This document shows, piece by piece, positions 41,333 through 48,590 of a stretch of 64,000 bases of DNA (positions are counted from its first letter, which is position 1; the number at the start of each line of letters is the position of its first letter). Origin of the DNA: CBDCDJ01 sp965215355. Lineage in GTDB: Bacteria; Deinococcota; Deinococci; Deinococcales; Trueperaceae. The notes beneath the pieces are model-generated. The model saw nothing but the letters and a program-made list of their open reading frames with translations, had not been told where the DNA came from and made no database searches. Location: contig CBDCDJ010000007.1 of the NCBI GenBank assembly GCA_965215355.1, positions 496,001 to 560,000 on the forward strand, given 5' to 3'. The position numbers were made by a program, and so were the translations under genes.

Positions 41333-41652
41333 CGCAAGCGAGCGCGCAACCGTTCACGCAGTTCCGCTTGCGGCGACTGCCGCAACACCGCTCGGCGCTT
41401 CTGCTCGGACAACGCCTCTTGAACCTCCAGGTAAGCGTCCACGTCGTCTTGGTGTAAAAGGTAAAAGCTCAGGACGGCGTAAATGTCCGCGAGCTTGAGG
41501 GTTGGATAGTCTAAAGCGATTTCTTCCGCGGACGCGCCGTTGCGGTAGGCGTAAACGAGCAGGTCTATCGGCACTCGGCTCCCCGCCACGCGCAAAACGC
41601 CTTGCTCGTCCTCTTGCAGGGGCAGGGGGAGGGGCTCGAGGGTTATCGCCAC
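41329..41652 (-). CDS. DUF433-family antitoxin
   Basis: The 107-residue protein carries the DUF433 helix-turn-helix: LRVAGSRVPIDLLVYAYRNGASAEEIALDYPTLKLADIYAVLSFYL. It pairs with the coupled DUF5615 protein as a type II toxin-antitoxin module. The GTG start is 6 nt after TAAACT on the minus strand, so the message is probably leaderless. Confidence 0.87.
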   Translation of the reverse strand: MAITLEPLPLPLQEDEQGVLRVAGSRVPIDLLVYAYRNGASAEEIALDYPTLKLADIYAVLSFYLLHQDDVDAYLEVQEALSEQKRRAVLRQSPQAELRERLRARLR

Positions 41653-41740
41653 GTCAAAAGTTTAGCACGCCTTCAGTGCTGGATAAGGACGGTTTTCTAA
41701 GGCTCGAGCGCATAGGGTCTTCGGTACAGCTTCCTGAAAT

Positions 41741-41770
41741 TAGACAAGTGTACATCTGTGCGTCTATCCT
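41741..41770 (+). promoter_or_regulatory. Promoter of the ribbon-helix-helix gene
   Basis: TAGACA (41741-41746) and TATCCT (41765-41770), spacer 18, with the ATG 6 nt downstream: a clear leaderless promoter. Confidence 0.6.
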
Positions 41771-41776
41771 TACATC

Positions 41777-42094
41777 ATGAGCGTTCGCAGAACCATCACC
41801 TTTTCGGAAGAGACTGACCGCGCTTTGAGAGCCTATTTGGGTCGGCACGGGATGCAAAAGGGTGACATCTCCAAGTTTATAGAGGACGCCGTTGCCGAAA
41901 ATCTGGTCAGACGCATTTTGGGTCGAGGGGACGTAAACAGCGAAGAAGCTCGAGCCCTGCTTGAAAAGGCTGTCGAGCAAATGGATGAGGACGGGTTCGA
42001 GGCCGCCGTGGCACGGATCAAGGTCCGGACAAAGGACCTCAGTGAAGACGAAGTCATGAACCTTGTTGATGAGGCACTCGAGCACGCCCGCTAA
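41777..42094 (+). CDS. Ribbon-helix-helix-type small regulator or antitoxin
   Basis: The 105-residue protein begins SVRRTITFSEETDRALRAYLGRHGMQKGDISKFIEDAV, fitting a ribbon-helix-helix DNA-binding fold, followed by an acidic helical tail. It may be an antitoxin, but no toxin gene is adjacent; the next frame is a short unrecognised ORF. Antitoxin function is inferred only from fold and neighbourhood. Confidence 0.6.
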   Translation: MSVRRTITFSEETDRALRAYLGRHGMQKGDISKFIEDAVAENLVRRILGRGDVNSEEARALLEKAVEQMDEDGFEAAVARIKVRTKDLSEDEVMNLVDEALEHAR

Positions 42095-42112
42095 TAAGGT
42101 TACTCTCGAGCC

Positions 42113-42304
42113 ATGAAATTCTCAACCGCCACCCTCCCCGCCGAACACGCCGAGCACGTCACCCGGCAGTGCGCCACGGGAACGGGGCTCGAGCGTGTCT
42201 TCTACGGACGGACTCGTTCCTGGTTTCGGTCAACAGACGCGCGGCACCGTTCCGCTGTCTGTCCTCACGAAGGGCTTTTCTCTATTTCCCTGACGTTACC
42301 CTGA
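42113..42304 (+). CDS. Doubtful 63-codon ORF
   Basis: The product MKFSTATLPAEHAEHV and onwards matches nothing I know. Its ATG lies 6 nt after TACTCT, which could serve a leaderless message, but the second half runs into the promoter of the following regulator. It may be a remnant of a toxin gene partner to the preceding regulator. Confidence 0.2.
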   Translation: MKFSTATLPAEHAEHVTRQCATGTGLERVFYGRTRSWFRSTDARHRSAVCPHEGLFSISLTLP

Positions 42305-42322
42305 CGTTACCCTCGCTACACT
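42289..42322 (+). promoter_or_regulatory. Tandem direct repeats and -10 of the PhoB/PhoR-like operon
   Basis: CCTGACGTTAC occurs twice in perfect tandem (42289-42299 and 42300-42310), an 11-bp period, followed by -10 TACACT (42317-42322). This is the architecture of OmpR/PhoB-type binding sites and suggests autoregulation. Confidence 0.65.
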
Positions 42323-42333
42323 AAACTGGAGTT

Positions 42334-42354
42334 ATGACGGGCAAAGAAACGTGA
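42334..42354 (+). CDS. Six-codon upstream ORF coupled to the response regulator
   Basis: An ATG 11 nt after the -10 opens a reading frame encoding MTGKET, whose TGA overlaps the GTG start of the regulator. Ribosomes loading on the near-leaderless 5' end could be handed on to the regulator start, which lacks a clear ribosome site. Confidence 0.4.
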   Translation: MTGKET

Positions 42355-43010
42355 GCGCCAAGGTTCTGGTGGTCGAGGACGACGACGGCCTGCGCGAACT
42401 GCTGAGTTTTCACTTGTCGCAGGCGGGGTTCGGCGTCCTGGCCGCGCCCACCTTGGCGGCGGCCTGGCTCGGGGTCGGCAAGGCGGCGGTGGTGGTGCTG
42501 GACGTCATGCTGCCCGACGGCTCCGGGGTGGACTGGCTGCGCCAGTACCGGGCCCAGGCGGGGGGCGGCGCGCTGCCGGTGTTGCTGTTGACGGCGCGGG
42601 CGAGCGAGGTCGACAAGGTGTCCGGCTTGGAGGCGGGCGCGGACGACTACCTCGTCAAGCCGTTCTCGACCGCCGAACTCGTGGCGCGGCTGCGCGCCCT
42701 GTTGCGCCGCACCCAAACCGACACGAAACACGTCGTGGGCGACCTGCTGGTCGACGCGGCCGAGGGCAGCGCCACCTTGGCCGACCGGGCTTTGAGCCTG
42801 ACCCGGCGCGAGTTCGACCTGCTCGCGTTTTTGGCGGCGCACCCGGACCGGGTGTTCTCACGCGTCGACCTGCTCGACCGGGTGTGGGGCGAGGATTTTT
42901 TGGGCACCGAGCGCACCGTCGACCAGCACGTGGCGCAACTGCGGGCGCTCATCGGGGCGCACCGCATCGAGACGGTGCGGGGGCGCGGTTACCGGCTCGT
43001 CGGTGAGTGA
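42351..43010 (+). CDS. PhoB-like response regulator
   Basis: The 219-residue protein has a receiver domain (LVVEDDDG, Asp in VVLDVMLPDG near residue 48, LLTARASE, YLVKPFSTAEL) and a winged-helix DNA-binding domain ending VDQHVAQLRALIGAHRIETVRGRGYRLV. The start is GTG, overlapping a mini-ORF; its stop overlaps the kinase start (GTGA). Tandem 11-bp repeats upstream are its likely own target. Confidence 0.94.
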   Translation: MSAKVLVVEDDDGLRELLSFHLSQAGFGVLAAPTLAAAWLGVGKAAVVVLDVMLPDGSGVDWLRQYRAQAGGGALPVLLLTARASEVDKVSGLEAGADDYLVKPFSTAELVARLRALLRRTQTDTKHVVGDLLVDAAEGSATLADRALSLTRREFDLLAFLAAHPDRVFSRVDLLDRVWGEDFLGTERTVDQHVAQLRALIGAHRIETVRGRGYRLVGE

Positions 43011-43975
43011 GCATGGAGACGGCGGAGCGAGCGCCCGTGCCTGAGCGCGTGACGTACCCGCTCCTGGACGGGCTCGCCGAAGGCGTCATCCTTGTCGACG
43101 GAGGGCGGGTGAGCTACCTCAACGCGGCGGCGGCCCTCTTTTTGGGGGTGGACGCAGTCCAGAGTCGCGGCTTGCCCCTCATCGCCGTGCTGCGCGACCA
43201 CCGGCTCGAGCGCGCCTACACCGAGCAAACTACCCTGGAGTGTGAAACGCGCGCGCGCGTGTTGAAGGCCGCCCCGCTGCCGGGCGGGCTGTCGTTGCAG
43301 GACTTGACCGAGCAAAAACGCGCCCAGGAAACGGCGCGCGAACTTTTGGGGGTGCTGTCGCACGAACTGCGCACCCCGGTCGCGACGATTCGTTCGACCT
43401 TGGAGGCGCTGCGCGCCGATTTGCCCCAGGACCTGCGCGAGCGCTTTTTGGAGCGTGCCGAAGCCGAGAGCGAGCGCCTGGTACGGCTGCTCAACGACCT
43501 CACCGTGGACGTCAAGCCGCCCCGCTACCGCAGCGTCTACGCGCCCGAGGTGGTCGCGCGCGCCCTGTCGCTCGTCGGCCGGACCCTAAACGAGCACGGC
43601 ATCTGTTTGCAGCAAGAGGTCGCGCCGCTGACCGTTTGGGCCGACGCGGACAAGCTGCTGCAGGTCCTCATCAACCTGCTCGAGAACGCGGCCGTTCACG
43701 GCCCCGACGGCGAGCGGGTGCTGCTGCGCGTGGCGCTCGACCGCGCGCACTCGGAATACGCGCACTTTACCGTGCAAGACGCAGGTTCGCCCTTGGGGGC
43801 CGAGGTGATAGAAAAGTTGTTCGAGCCGCACGCGCGCGGCGCTTCGGTCAAGGCCAAGGGCACGGGGCTAGGGCTCTACATCGTGAGGAGCATCGCGGAG
43901 CGGTGGGGCGGCCGCGCCTGGGGCCGGGCGCTCCAAGGGGGCAACGAGTTCGGCGTCAGCGTGCGGAAGGCTTAA
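43007..43975 (+). CDS. Cytosolic PhoR-like sensor histidine kinase
   Basis: The 322-residue kinase lacks transmembrane segments. It has a PAS-like N-terminal region (about residues 15-100: LLDGLAEGVILVDGGRVSYLNAAAALFLG), an H-box LGVLSHELRTPVATIRSTLEAL, and an ATPase domain with VLINLLENAAVHGPDG, VQDAGSPLGAEVIEKLFEPH and GTGLGLYIVRSIAERWGG. It is coupled to the regulator gene upstream. Its last 108 bp overlap, in antisense, the end of the following convergent gene. Confidence 0.9.
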   Translation: MSMETAERAPVPERVTYPLLDGLAEGVILVDGGRVSYLNAAAALFLGVDAVQSRGLPLIAVLRDHRLERAYTEQTTLECETRARVLKAAPLPGGLSLQDLTEQKRAQETARELLGVLSHELRTPVATIRSTLEALRADLPQDLRERFLERAEAESERLVRLLNDLTVDVKPPRYRSVYAPEVVARALSLVGRTLNEHGICLQQEVAPLTVWADADKLLQVLINLLENAAVHGPDGERVLLRVALDRAHSEYAHFTVQDAGSPLGAEVIEKLFEPHARGASVKAKGTGLGLYIVRSIAERWGGRAWGRALQGGNEFGVSVRKA

Positions 43976-44830
43976 ACCGGGAGCGGCCGTGTCGGGGTCG
44001 ACAAGCGAGTTGACGGGGTCGTCCCTGCGCCGCCCCACGCGTTGGCTGTCGCTGGCAGCGGGCTGGTCGGTCGCCCGGCGGCCGCGGGCGGGGCCGCGCT
44101 TTTCGGCGGCATTCGCCCCCGCGGGCTGCGCGGCTGTTTTGGGTGTAGCCGCGGGCGCGTCGCCGGGTTGCGGCGCGACGCGCGAGTGCGGGAAAAACTT
44201 TTTGTACATTTCCGGGCCGACGAGAAAAAGGAGCACCGTGCTGAGCGCCACGCCGGGTGCCGCCGCCTGGTGGTAGGCGAGGTGAGCGGCCAGAACCGTA
44301 CCGTCGCCGGACACGCCCTGCAACAGCGCCGCACCGCCGGTCGACCACGCTAAGAAGTAGGCCAACAGCGCGCCCGCGGGTCCCGCCCAACGTGCGGTGC
44401 GCGGTGAGGGGGCCAGAGCGAACCAGCCCAGCACGACGAGTTCCAGGGCCAGCACCGCCTCGGGCCAACCCGGCAAGCCCGTACTTGCAAAGGCCGCGAA
44501 CAAGCCCGCCGCCAGCAAGCCCGCGCTCGGCCCGTAGGCGAGCGTGACCACGTACAGCGGGAAGCGGCTCAGACCTCGCAAAGTCTCGAGCCACGCACTC
44601 GAGCCGGCTTCCGGGCGGGTTTGCAGGGTGTCGGCGAGCAGCACGAGCAAAAAAGCCGCCAACACCGCAACGGTCACGCGGAACAAACCCTGCGGACGCA
44701 CCACGGCCAAAAAGTCGGCGCGCCGCCAGCCCGAGCCGAGCGACACGACGGCCAGAAAGCCCGCCGCCACGAAGGTGTAAAACAAAAAGGGGTCCGCACT
44801 CACGACCAACAGCTGCGACAAGTCCGGCAC
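43868..44830 (-). CDS. Integral membrane protein of unknown function
   Basis: The 320-residue protein has about six hydrophobic helices in the first 200 residues (FYTFVAAGFLAVVSLG, VTVAVLAAFLLVLLAD, AVLALELVVLGWFALAP and others). The hydrophilic tail is rich in Ala, Pro and Arg. The overall layout recalls small multi-helix transport components, but no family is certain. The tail coding region overlaps the kinase gene on the other strand. The GTG start follows TAAACT by 6 nt (leaderless). Confidence 0.65.
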   Translation of the reverse strand: MPDLSQLLVVSADPFLFYTFVAAGFLAVVSLGSGWRRADFLAVVRPQGLFRVTVAVLAAFLLVLLADTLQTRPEAGSSAWLETLRGLSRFPLYVVTLAYGPSAGLLAAGLFAAFASTGLPGWPEAVLALELVVLGWFALAPSPRTARWAGPAGALLAYFLAWSTGGAALLQGVSGDGTVLAAHLAYHQAAAPGVALSTVLLFLVGPEMYKKFFPHSRVAPQPGDAPAATPKTAAQPAGANAAEKRGPARGRRATDQPAASDSQRVGRRRDDPVNSLVDPDTAAPGLSLPHADAELVAPLERPAPGAAAPPLRDAPHDVEP

Positions 44831-44925
44831 GCCCCGAGTTTAGCACTCCCTCTTGCAGCACCGAAGTTTTTTATCTCTCAAAGCTTGCCAAGCCTGGGGG
44901 CCGGTCCGGCGGCGCGTTTTGAGTT

Positions 44926-45849
44926 TCAAATTTCAGGGTCCTTCAAAGCCGGACTGCTCTCGGTCAGCGTGTCTCCGAAGGGACTCTCGTCGAACCGTCC
45001 TGCGCTGAACATGCGGGCGACCTGTTGGTACATATCTGCTGGGTCCACATCCGCTGCACCCACATCCGCTGCACCCACATCCGCTGCACCACGAGAGCGC
45101 CACTCGGCGTAGCGGCGCACGCCCGCCCGGTGCAAGCTGCGGTAGAGCCTGGGTTTGTACCGCTGGGACAGCACCATGCCACCGCGCAGGCCCTCGAGCA
45201 CGAAGCGGTCGTCGGGCGGCGTAGACGCGCCCCCGACGTGTAGCGCGGCGGCGTGCACCAGCTCACAGCGGTAACCCGTCCGGCGCAGCCGCCAACACCA
45301 CTCGACGTCCTCGTTGTAAAAGCGCAGACTGCTGTTCATGCCGCCGACTTTTTCCACCGCCTCGCGCCGCAGCAGCTGGCAGCAGCCCGAGAGCCACGGC
45401 ACCCGCACGGCGGGTTGCTCGGTGAGGGTCAGGTACGCGTAGTAGGGCCGGTACAACACGCCTTGGTCTTGCCAGCCCCCGGCGGGCGTGTAGCAGCGCG
45501 GGCCGACCATGCCGACCTCGGGGGCTTGCAACCGTTTCAGCATGGCCTGGACCGTGCCCGCCAACAGCAGCACGTCCGCGTTCATCTGCAACACGAAGGA
45601 TGTCGCGGTTTGTTTGAGGCCCGTGTTGACCGCGTTCGCCAGGCTGTGGTTGACGGTTTGGGTGAAGCGCACCGCCGGAAACGCCCGTTTTGCCGGCACC
45701 AGCTGGTCCGCCTCACCCCCGGTGTCGACGACGAGCGTCGTCACGCCCGGCGCGTGCATGGCAAGTCTTTTCAAACACTCGAGCAGCAGTTCGGGCGTCC
45801 GGTAGTGGGTTACGACGACGCTCAGGTTGCTCAGGTCGGCCGCGGGCAT
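44926..45849 (-). CDS. Family 2 glycosyltransferase with in-gene tandem repeat
   Basis: The 307-residue GT-A enzyme has the N-terminal LSVVVTHYRTPELLLECLKRL, nucleotide-sugar and metal motif QMNADVLLL, VPWLSGCCQLLRREAVEKVGGMNSSLRFYNEDVEWCWRLRRTGY and a C-terminal tail. It is rhamnosyltransferase-like and probably adds a sugar to a surface polysaccharide. Near residue 265 the tail contains GAADVGAADV encoded by three perfect 15-bp repeats (45046-45090), so its length could vary between strains. Confidence 0.88.
   Translation of the reverse strand: MPAADLSNLSVVVTHYRTPELLLECLKRLAMHAPGVTTLVVDTGGEADQLVPAKRAFPAVRFTQTVNHSLANAVNTGLKQTATSFVLQMNADVLLLAGTVQAMLKRLQAPEVGMVGPRCYTPAGGWQDQGVLYRPYYAYLTLTEQPAVRVPWLSGCCQLLRREAVEKVGGMNSSLRFYNEDVEWCWRLRRTGYRCELVHAAALHVGGASTPPDDRFVLEGLRGGMVLSQRYKPRLYRSLHRAGVRRYAEWRSRGAADVGAADVGAADVDPADMYQQVARMFSAGRFDESPFGDTLTESSPALKDPEI
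45046..45090. repeat. Three perfect 15-bp tandem repeats within the glycosyltransferase gene
   Basis: The unit CACATCCGCTGCACC is repeated three times without interruption. Because 15 is a multiple of 3, copy-number change adds or removes five residues (GAADV) without a frameshift. Confidence 0.9.
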
Positions 45850-46015
45850 GGTGAAAAGTCTGACACATCCGCCGCTGCCGCGAGGCTCGCACCTTACACG
45901 TCCAGAAAAAAGGTACTATCGTTTCGAGGACCGCAACCTCGTTCGCGTTGAAAACCGGACCCCGAAATGAGCGCGTCTTCCGCCGTAAGAGTTTTGTCAT
46001 AAGAGGTTTTTTATA

Positions 46016-46921
46016 GTGCCAGGTGTGTCTACCGCAGTTGCTCAACCCACTCCTCAACTCAGCATCGGCGTCGCGCTCGGCGGCGGCAGCGCCCGGGGCT
46101 ACGCGCACATCGGCGCGCTCGCCGCGCTGGAACGTCACGGTTTCCCCCCCGACGTCATCGTCGGCACCAGTTTCGGCGCGATCGTCGGCGCGCTCTACGC
46201 CTCCGGCCACTCGGTCGAACGGCTGACGCGCGAGGCCAGCCAACTGCGCCGCCGCGACCTGCTGCCGAGCGTGACCGACTTCGGTCTGCACCGGGCCGCG
46301 CTGTTTCAAGGCGACAAGTTAGAGGCCTACTTCGACCGCATATTGGAGGGTCGGCACTTCGCAGACCTGGACAAGCGCTTGGCCGTCGTCGCGACCGACG
46401 TCGACAGCGGCGAACGGGTGCTGCTCGACGAAGGTTCGGTCGCCCGCGCGGTGCGCGCCTCGTCGTCGCTGCCGGGCATTTTCGCGCCGGTCGAAATCGC
46501 GGGACGCCGCCTCGTCGACGGCGGCCTGGGCTCGCCCGTCCCGCTCGACACGCTGACCGGGCTCGGCGTCGACCTAGCCATCGGCATCGGCGCGGGCACG
46601 ACCTGCGACGACTCGGCCGTCATCCAGGCCGCGCAACGGTTTTTGACCACCGAGTTCGGCAAACGCCTCCACCGCAACCTCCACGACTCGGTCGCGACGC
46701 ACCCTTTGTCGCGCTTGGGTCGCGGTTTGGCCTACACCGCCAACACCTTCTTGCCGCAGCCCGAGTGCGAGGAGCGGTTGCAGGTTCACACCAACCCGCC
46801 CATCAGCTGGCTCCACTTTCACCGCGCCGAGCAGGCGATTTACGCGGGCGAGCGGGCGCTCGAGGCCTTCATCCCGCGCATCCGGCAGGCGTTTTTAGGG
46901 CTGACGCCGGCGGTTTCCTGA
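46016..46921 (+). CDS. Patatin-like phospholipase (RssA type)
   Basis: The 301-residue protein has the patatin catalytic set: oxyanion loop GVALGGGSARGYAHIG, nucleophile elbow VGTSFGAIVGAL (Ser of GxSxG) and the Asp of LVDGGLGSPVPLD. It hydrolyses acyl ester bonds, probably of lipids, in the cytosol. A TATAGT hexamer overlaps the first GTG; if it is the -10, the in-frame GTG at 46025 would be the leaderless start. Confidence 0.88.
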   Translation: MPGVSTAVAQPTPQLSIGVALGGGSARGYAHIGALAALERHGFPPDVIVGTSFGAIVGALYASGHSVERLTREASQLRRRDLLPSVTDFGLHRAALFQGDKLEAYFDRILEGRHFADLDKRLAVVATDVDSGERVLLDEGSVARAVRASSSLPGIFAPVEIAGRRLVDGGLGSPVPLDTLTGLGVDLAIGIGAGTTCDDSAVIQAAQRFLTTEFGKRLHRNLHDSVATHPLSRLGRGLAYTANTFLPQPECEERLQVHTNPPISWLHFHRAEQAIYAGERALEAFIPRIRQAFLGLTPAVS

Positions 46922-46967
46922 GCAAACCCGGCTGGAGTCAAGGCGCCGACTTTTTCCCAACTCACTC

Positions 46968-47852
46968 TTACAAAATCGCTTTCCCCAACAAACTCGCCGT
47001 CATCTCCACCATCACCTGCGCGGTTTTGTTCTGCACGTCCAAAATCGGGTTGACTTCGACCAAGTCGAGACTCGTCACCACCGAAGCGTCGGCCAGCAGT
47101 TCCATGAGCAGGTGCGCCTCGCGGTAGGTGAGGCCGCCGGGAACGGGCGTGCCCACGCCCGGCGCGACGCTGGGGTCGAGCGCGTCGGCGTCGAACGAGA
47201 CGTGGAGCCGGTCGACCCGGCTCAGGTGCGCCAGCGCCTCCTCGGCCACCTCGGCGATGCCGCGCCGGTCGATTTCTTTCATGGTGAAGGCTTTGATGCC
47301 GCGCCCGCGGATAAAGTTTCGCTCGCCCTCGTCCACGCTGCGCAACCCGACAAAGACGACGTCTTCGGGCCGCACCGCCGCACCGCCGCCCCAAATGTCG
47401 AGCAGCCGCTCGTCACCGTGGCCCAGCAGGTGCGCCAGCGGCATCCCGTGGACGTTGCCGCTCGGACTGGTGGCCGGGGTGTTCACGTCGGTGTGGGCGT
47501 CTATCCACAGCACGCCGGTGCGGCCTGCACGTTTGACGCCCGCCACGCTGCCCATCGAAATCGAGTGGTCGCCGCCCAGCACGACGGGAAAAGCAGCTGC
47601 GGGCAGGTCGCGCAGGGTCTGGCACGTCTGGCGGCAGGCCTCGCCGATGTACTCCAGGTAGTGCAGCCCGTTCGTGTCGGGCACCGCCTCCGGCACCGGC
47701 AGGGTGACGTTGCCGAGGTCGGTGAGCTTGTGGCCCATCCCGCCTAAAACGGCGGCGAGCTTGGCAAGCCGCAACGCGCTCGGCCCCATGTCGACCCCGC
47801 GCCGCCCCGCGCCCAAGTCCATCGGTACGCCTAAAATGTGCACGTTCGCCAT
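46968..47852 (-). CDS. rocF: Arginase
   Basis: The 294-residue ureohydrolase begins VHILGVPMDLGAGRRGVDMGPSALR and has the binuclear manganese motifs LGGDHSISMGS, WIDAHTDVNTP and SFDADALDPSVAPG, with EVNPILD near the C-terminus. The arginase-type SGNVHGMPLAHLLG substrate loop distinguishes it from agmatinases. It hydrolyses arginine to ornithine and urea. The ATG follows TAGGTT by 5 nt, so the transcript is probably leaderless. It is convergent with the patatin gene. Confidence 0.92.
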   Translation of the reverse strand: MANVHILGVPMDLGAGRRGVDMGPSALRLAKLAAVLGGMGHKLTDLGNVTLPVPEAVPDTNGLHYLEYIGEACRQTCQTLRDLPAAAFPVVLGGDHSISMGSVAGVKRAGRTGVLWIDAHTDVNTPATSPSGNVHGMPLAHLLGHGDERLLDIWGGGAAVRPEDVVFVGLRSVDEGERNFIRGRGIKAFTMKEIDRRGIAEVAEEALAHLSRVDRLHVSFDADALDPSVAPGVGTPVPGGLTYREAHLLMELLADASVVTSLDLVEVNPILDVQNKTAQVMVEMTASLLGKAIL

Positions 47853-47984
47853 GCCTCAACCTACCATGAACGTCGTCACCGACGCAAAAAAGAATAGAAA
47901 TACAGGTCTGGCGGAGAATATACAAACTGTGAGGGTACGCTTCTTCGTTTACCCGGTACTTTTAACTGTCCCAACATGGGAGGG

Positions 47985-48565
47985 TATAAGCCCCCAACTT
48001 CAGTTGGCTGCTTTAGCTCAGGTAAACTGAGCTAAGTGAGCGAATACCGCACAGGCAGCCATACACGGTTTGCGCTAGAGATACATTTGGTGTGGTGTAC
48101 CAAGTACCGTAAACCCATCTTGCGAGGTGATGTCGCCCATCGTTTCCGAGCCCTGGCGCGCGAAGTATGTAGCGAGTTGAAAGTCGAGATTATCAAAGGA
48201 GTGGTGTCGAGCGACCATGTGCATATGCTGGTATCCATCCCGCCACAGTTGGCTGTGAGCAAACTGGTACAGAGGTTGAAAGGGAAGACCTCGTACAAAT
48301 TGCAACGCGAGTTTACGAGTTTGCACAAAACGTACTGGGGCCAAAGGATGTGGGCGAGAGGCTACTTTGCTTGTAGCACCGGGAATGTCAGTACGGAGAT
48401 GATAGCGGCCTATATAGAAGGGCACACTGAAGAGGACAGTTTCAAGGTGGTGGACGACTTCGAGTCCTAGTTCAGCTTCCTTGAGGGAGCCTCACTTGAG
48501 CCGACTTCAGTCGGAAAGACACTTTCAGTGTCGAAGTCATTCCACCTGCTTCAGCTGGTGGTTGA
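47985..48565 (+). mobile_element. IS200/IS605-type insertion sequence with tnpA only
   Basis: The element consists of one Y1 transposase gene flanked by short hairpins: CCAACT/AGTTGG at 47994-48007 and a 9-bp stem at 48013-48035 on the left; stems at 48501-48514, 48518-48532 and 48542-48561 on the right. Four of the five hairpins share the apex TTCAG. There is no TnpB gene. The exact ends are estimates because IS200 elements lack terminal inverted repeats and target duplications. It sits between arginase and zwf. Confidence 0.8.
48036..48470 (+). CDS. tnpA: IS200-type Y1 transposase
   Basis: The 144-residue transposase has the family N-terminus with FALEIHLVWCTKYRKPIL, the HUH motif in SSDHVHMLVSIPP, and the catalytic tyrosine region IAAYIEGHTEED. 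The length is normal and no stop interrupts it, so the element may be active. The GTG start lies directly after a 9-bp hairpin that occupies the position of a ribosome site, which would keep translation low. Confidence 0.92.
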   Translation: MSEYRTGSHTRFALEIHLVWCTKYRKPILRGDVAHRFRALAREVCSELKVEIIKGVVSSDHVHMLVSIPPQLAVSKLVQRLKGKTSYKLQREFTSLHKTYWGQRMWARGYFACSTGNVSTEMIAAYIEGHTEEDSFKVVDDFES

Positions 48566-48590
48566 TTGAATCGGTCCTCGGTACCTTCTC

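Noticed and set aside
45046..45090. Tandem repeats considered as a CRISPR-like array
   Set aside because: The 15-bp units are contiguous, with no spacers, and are in frame within a glycosyltransferase gene.
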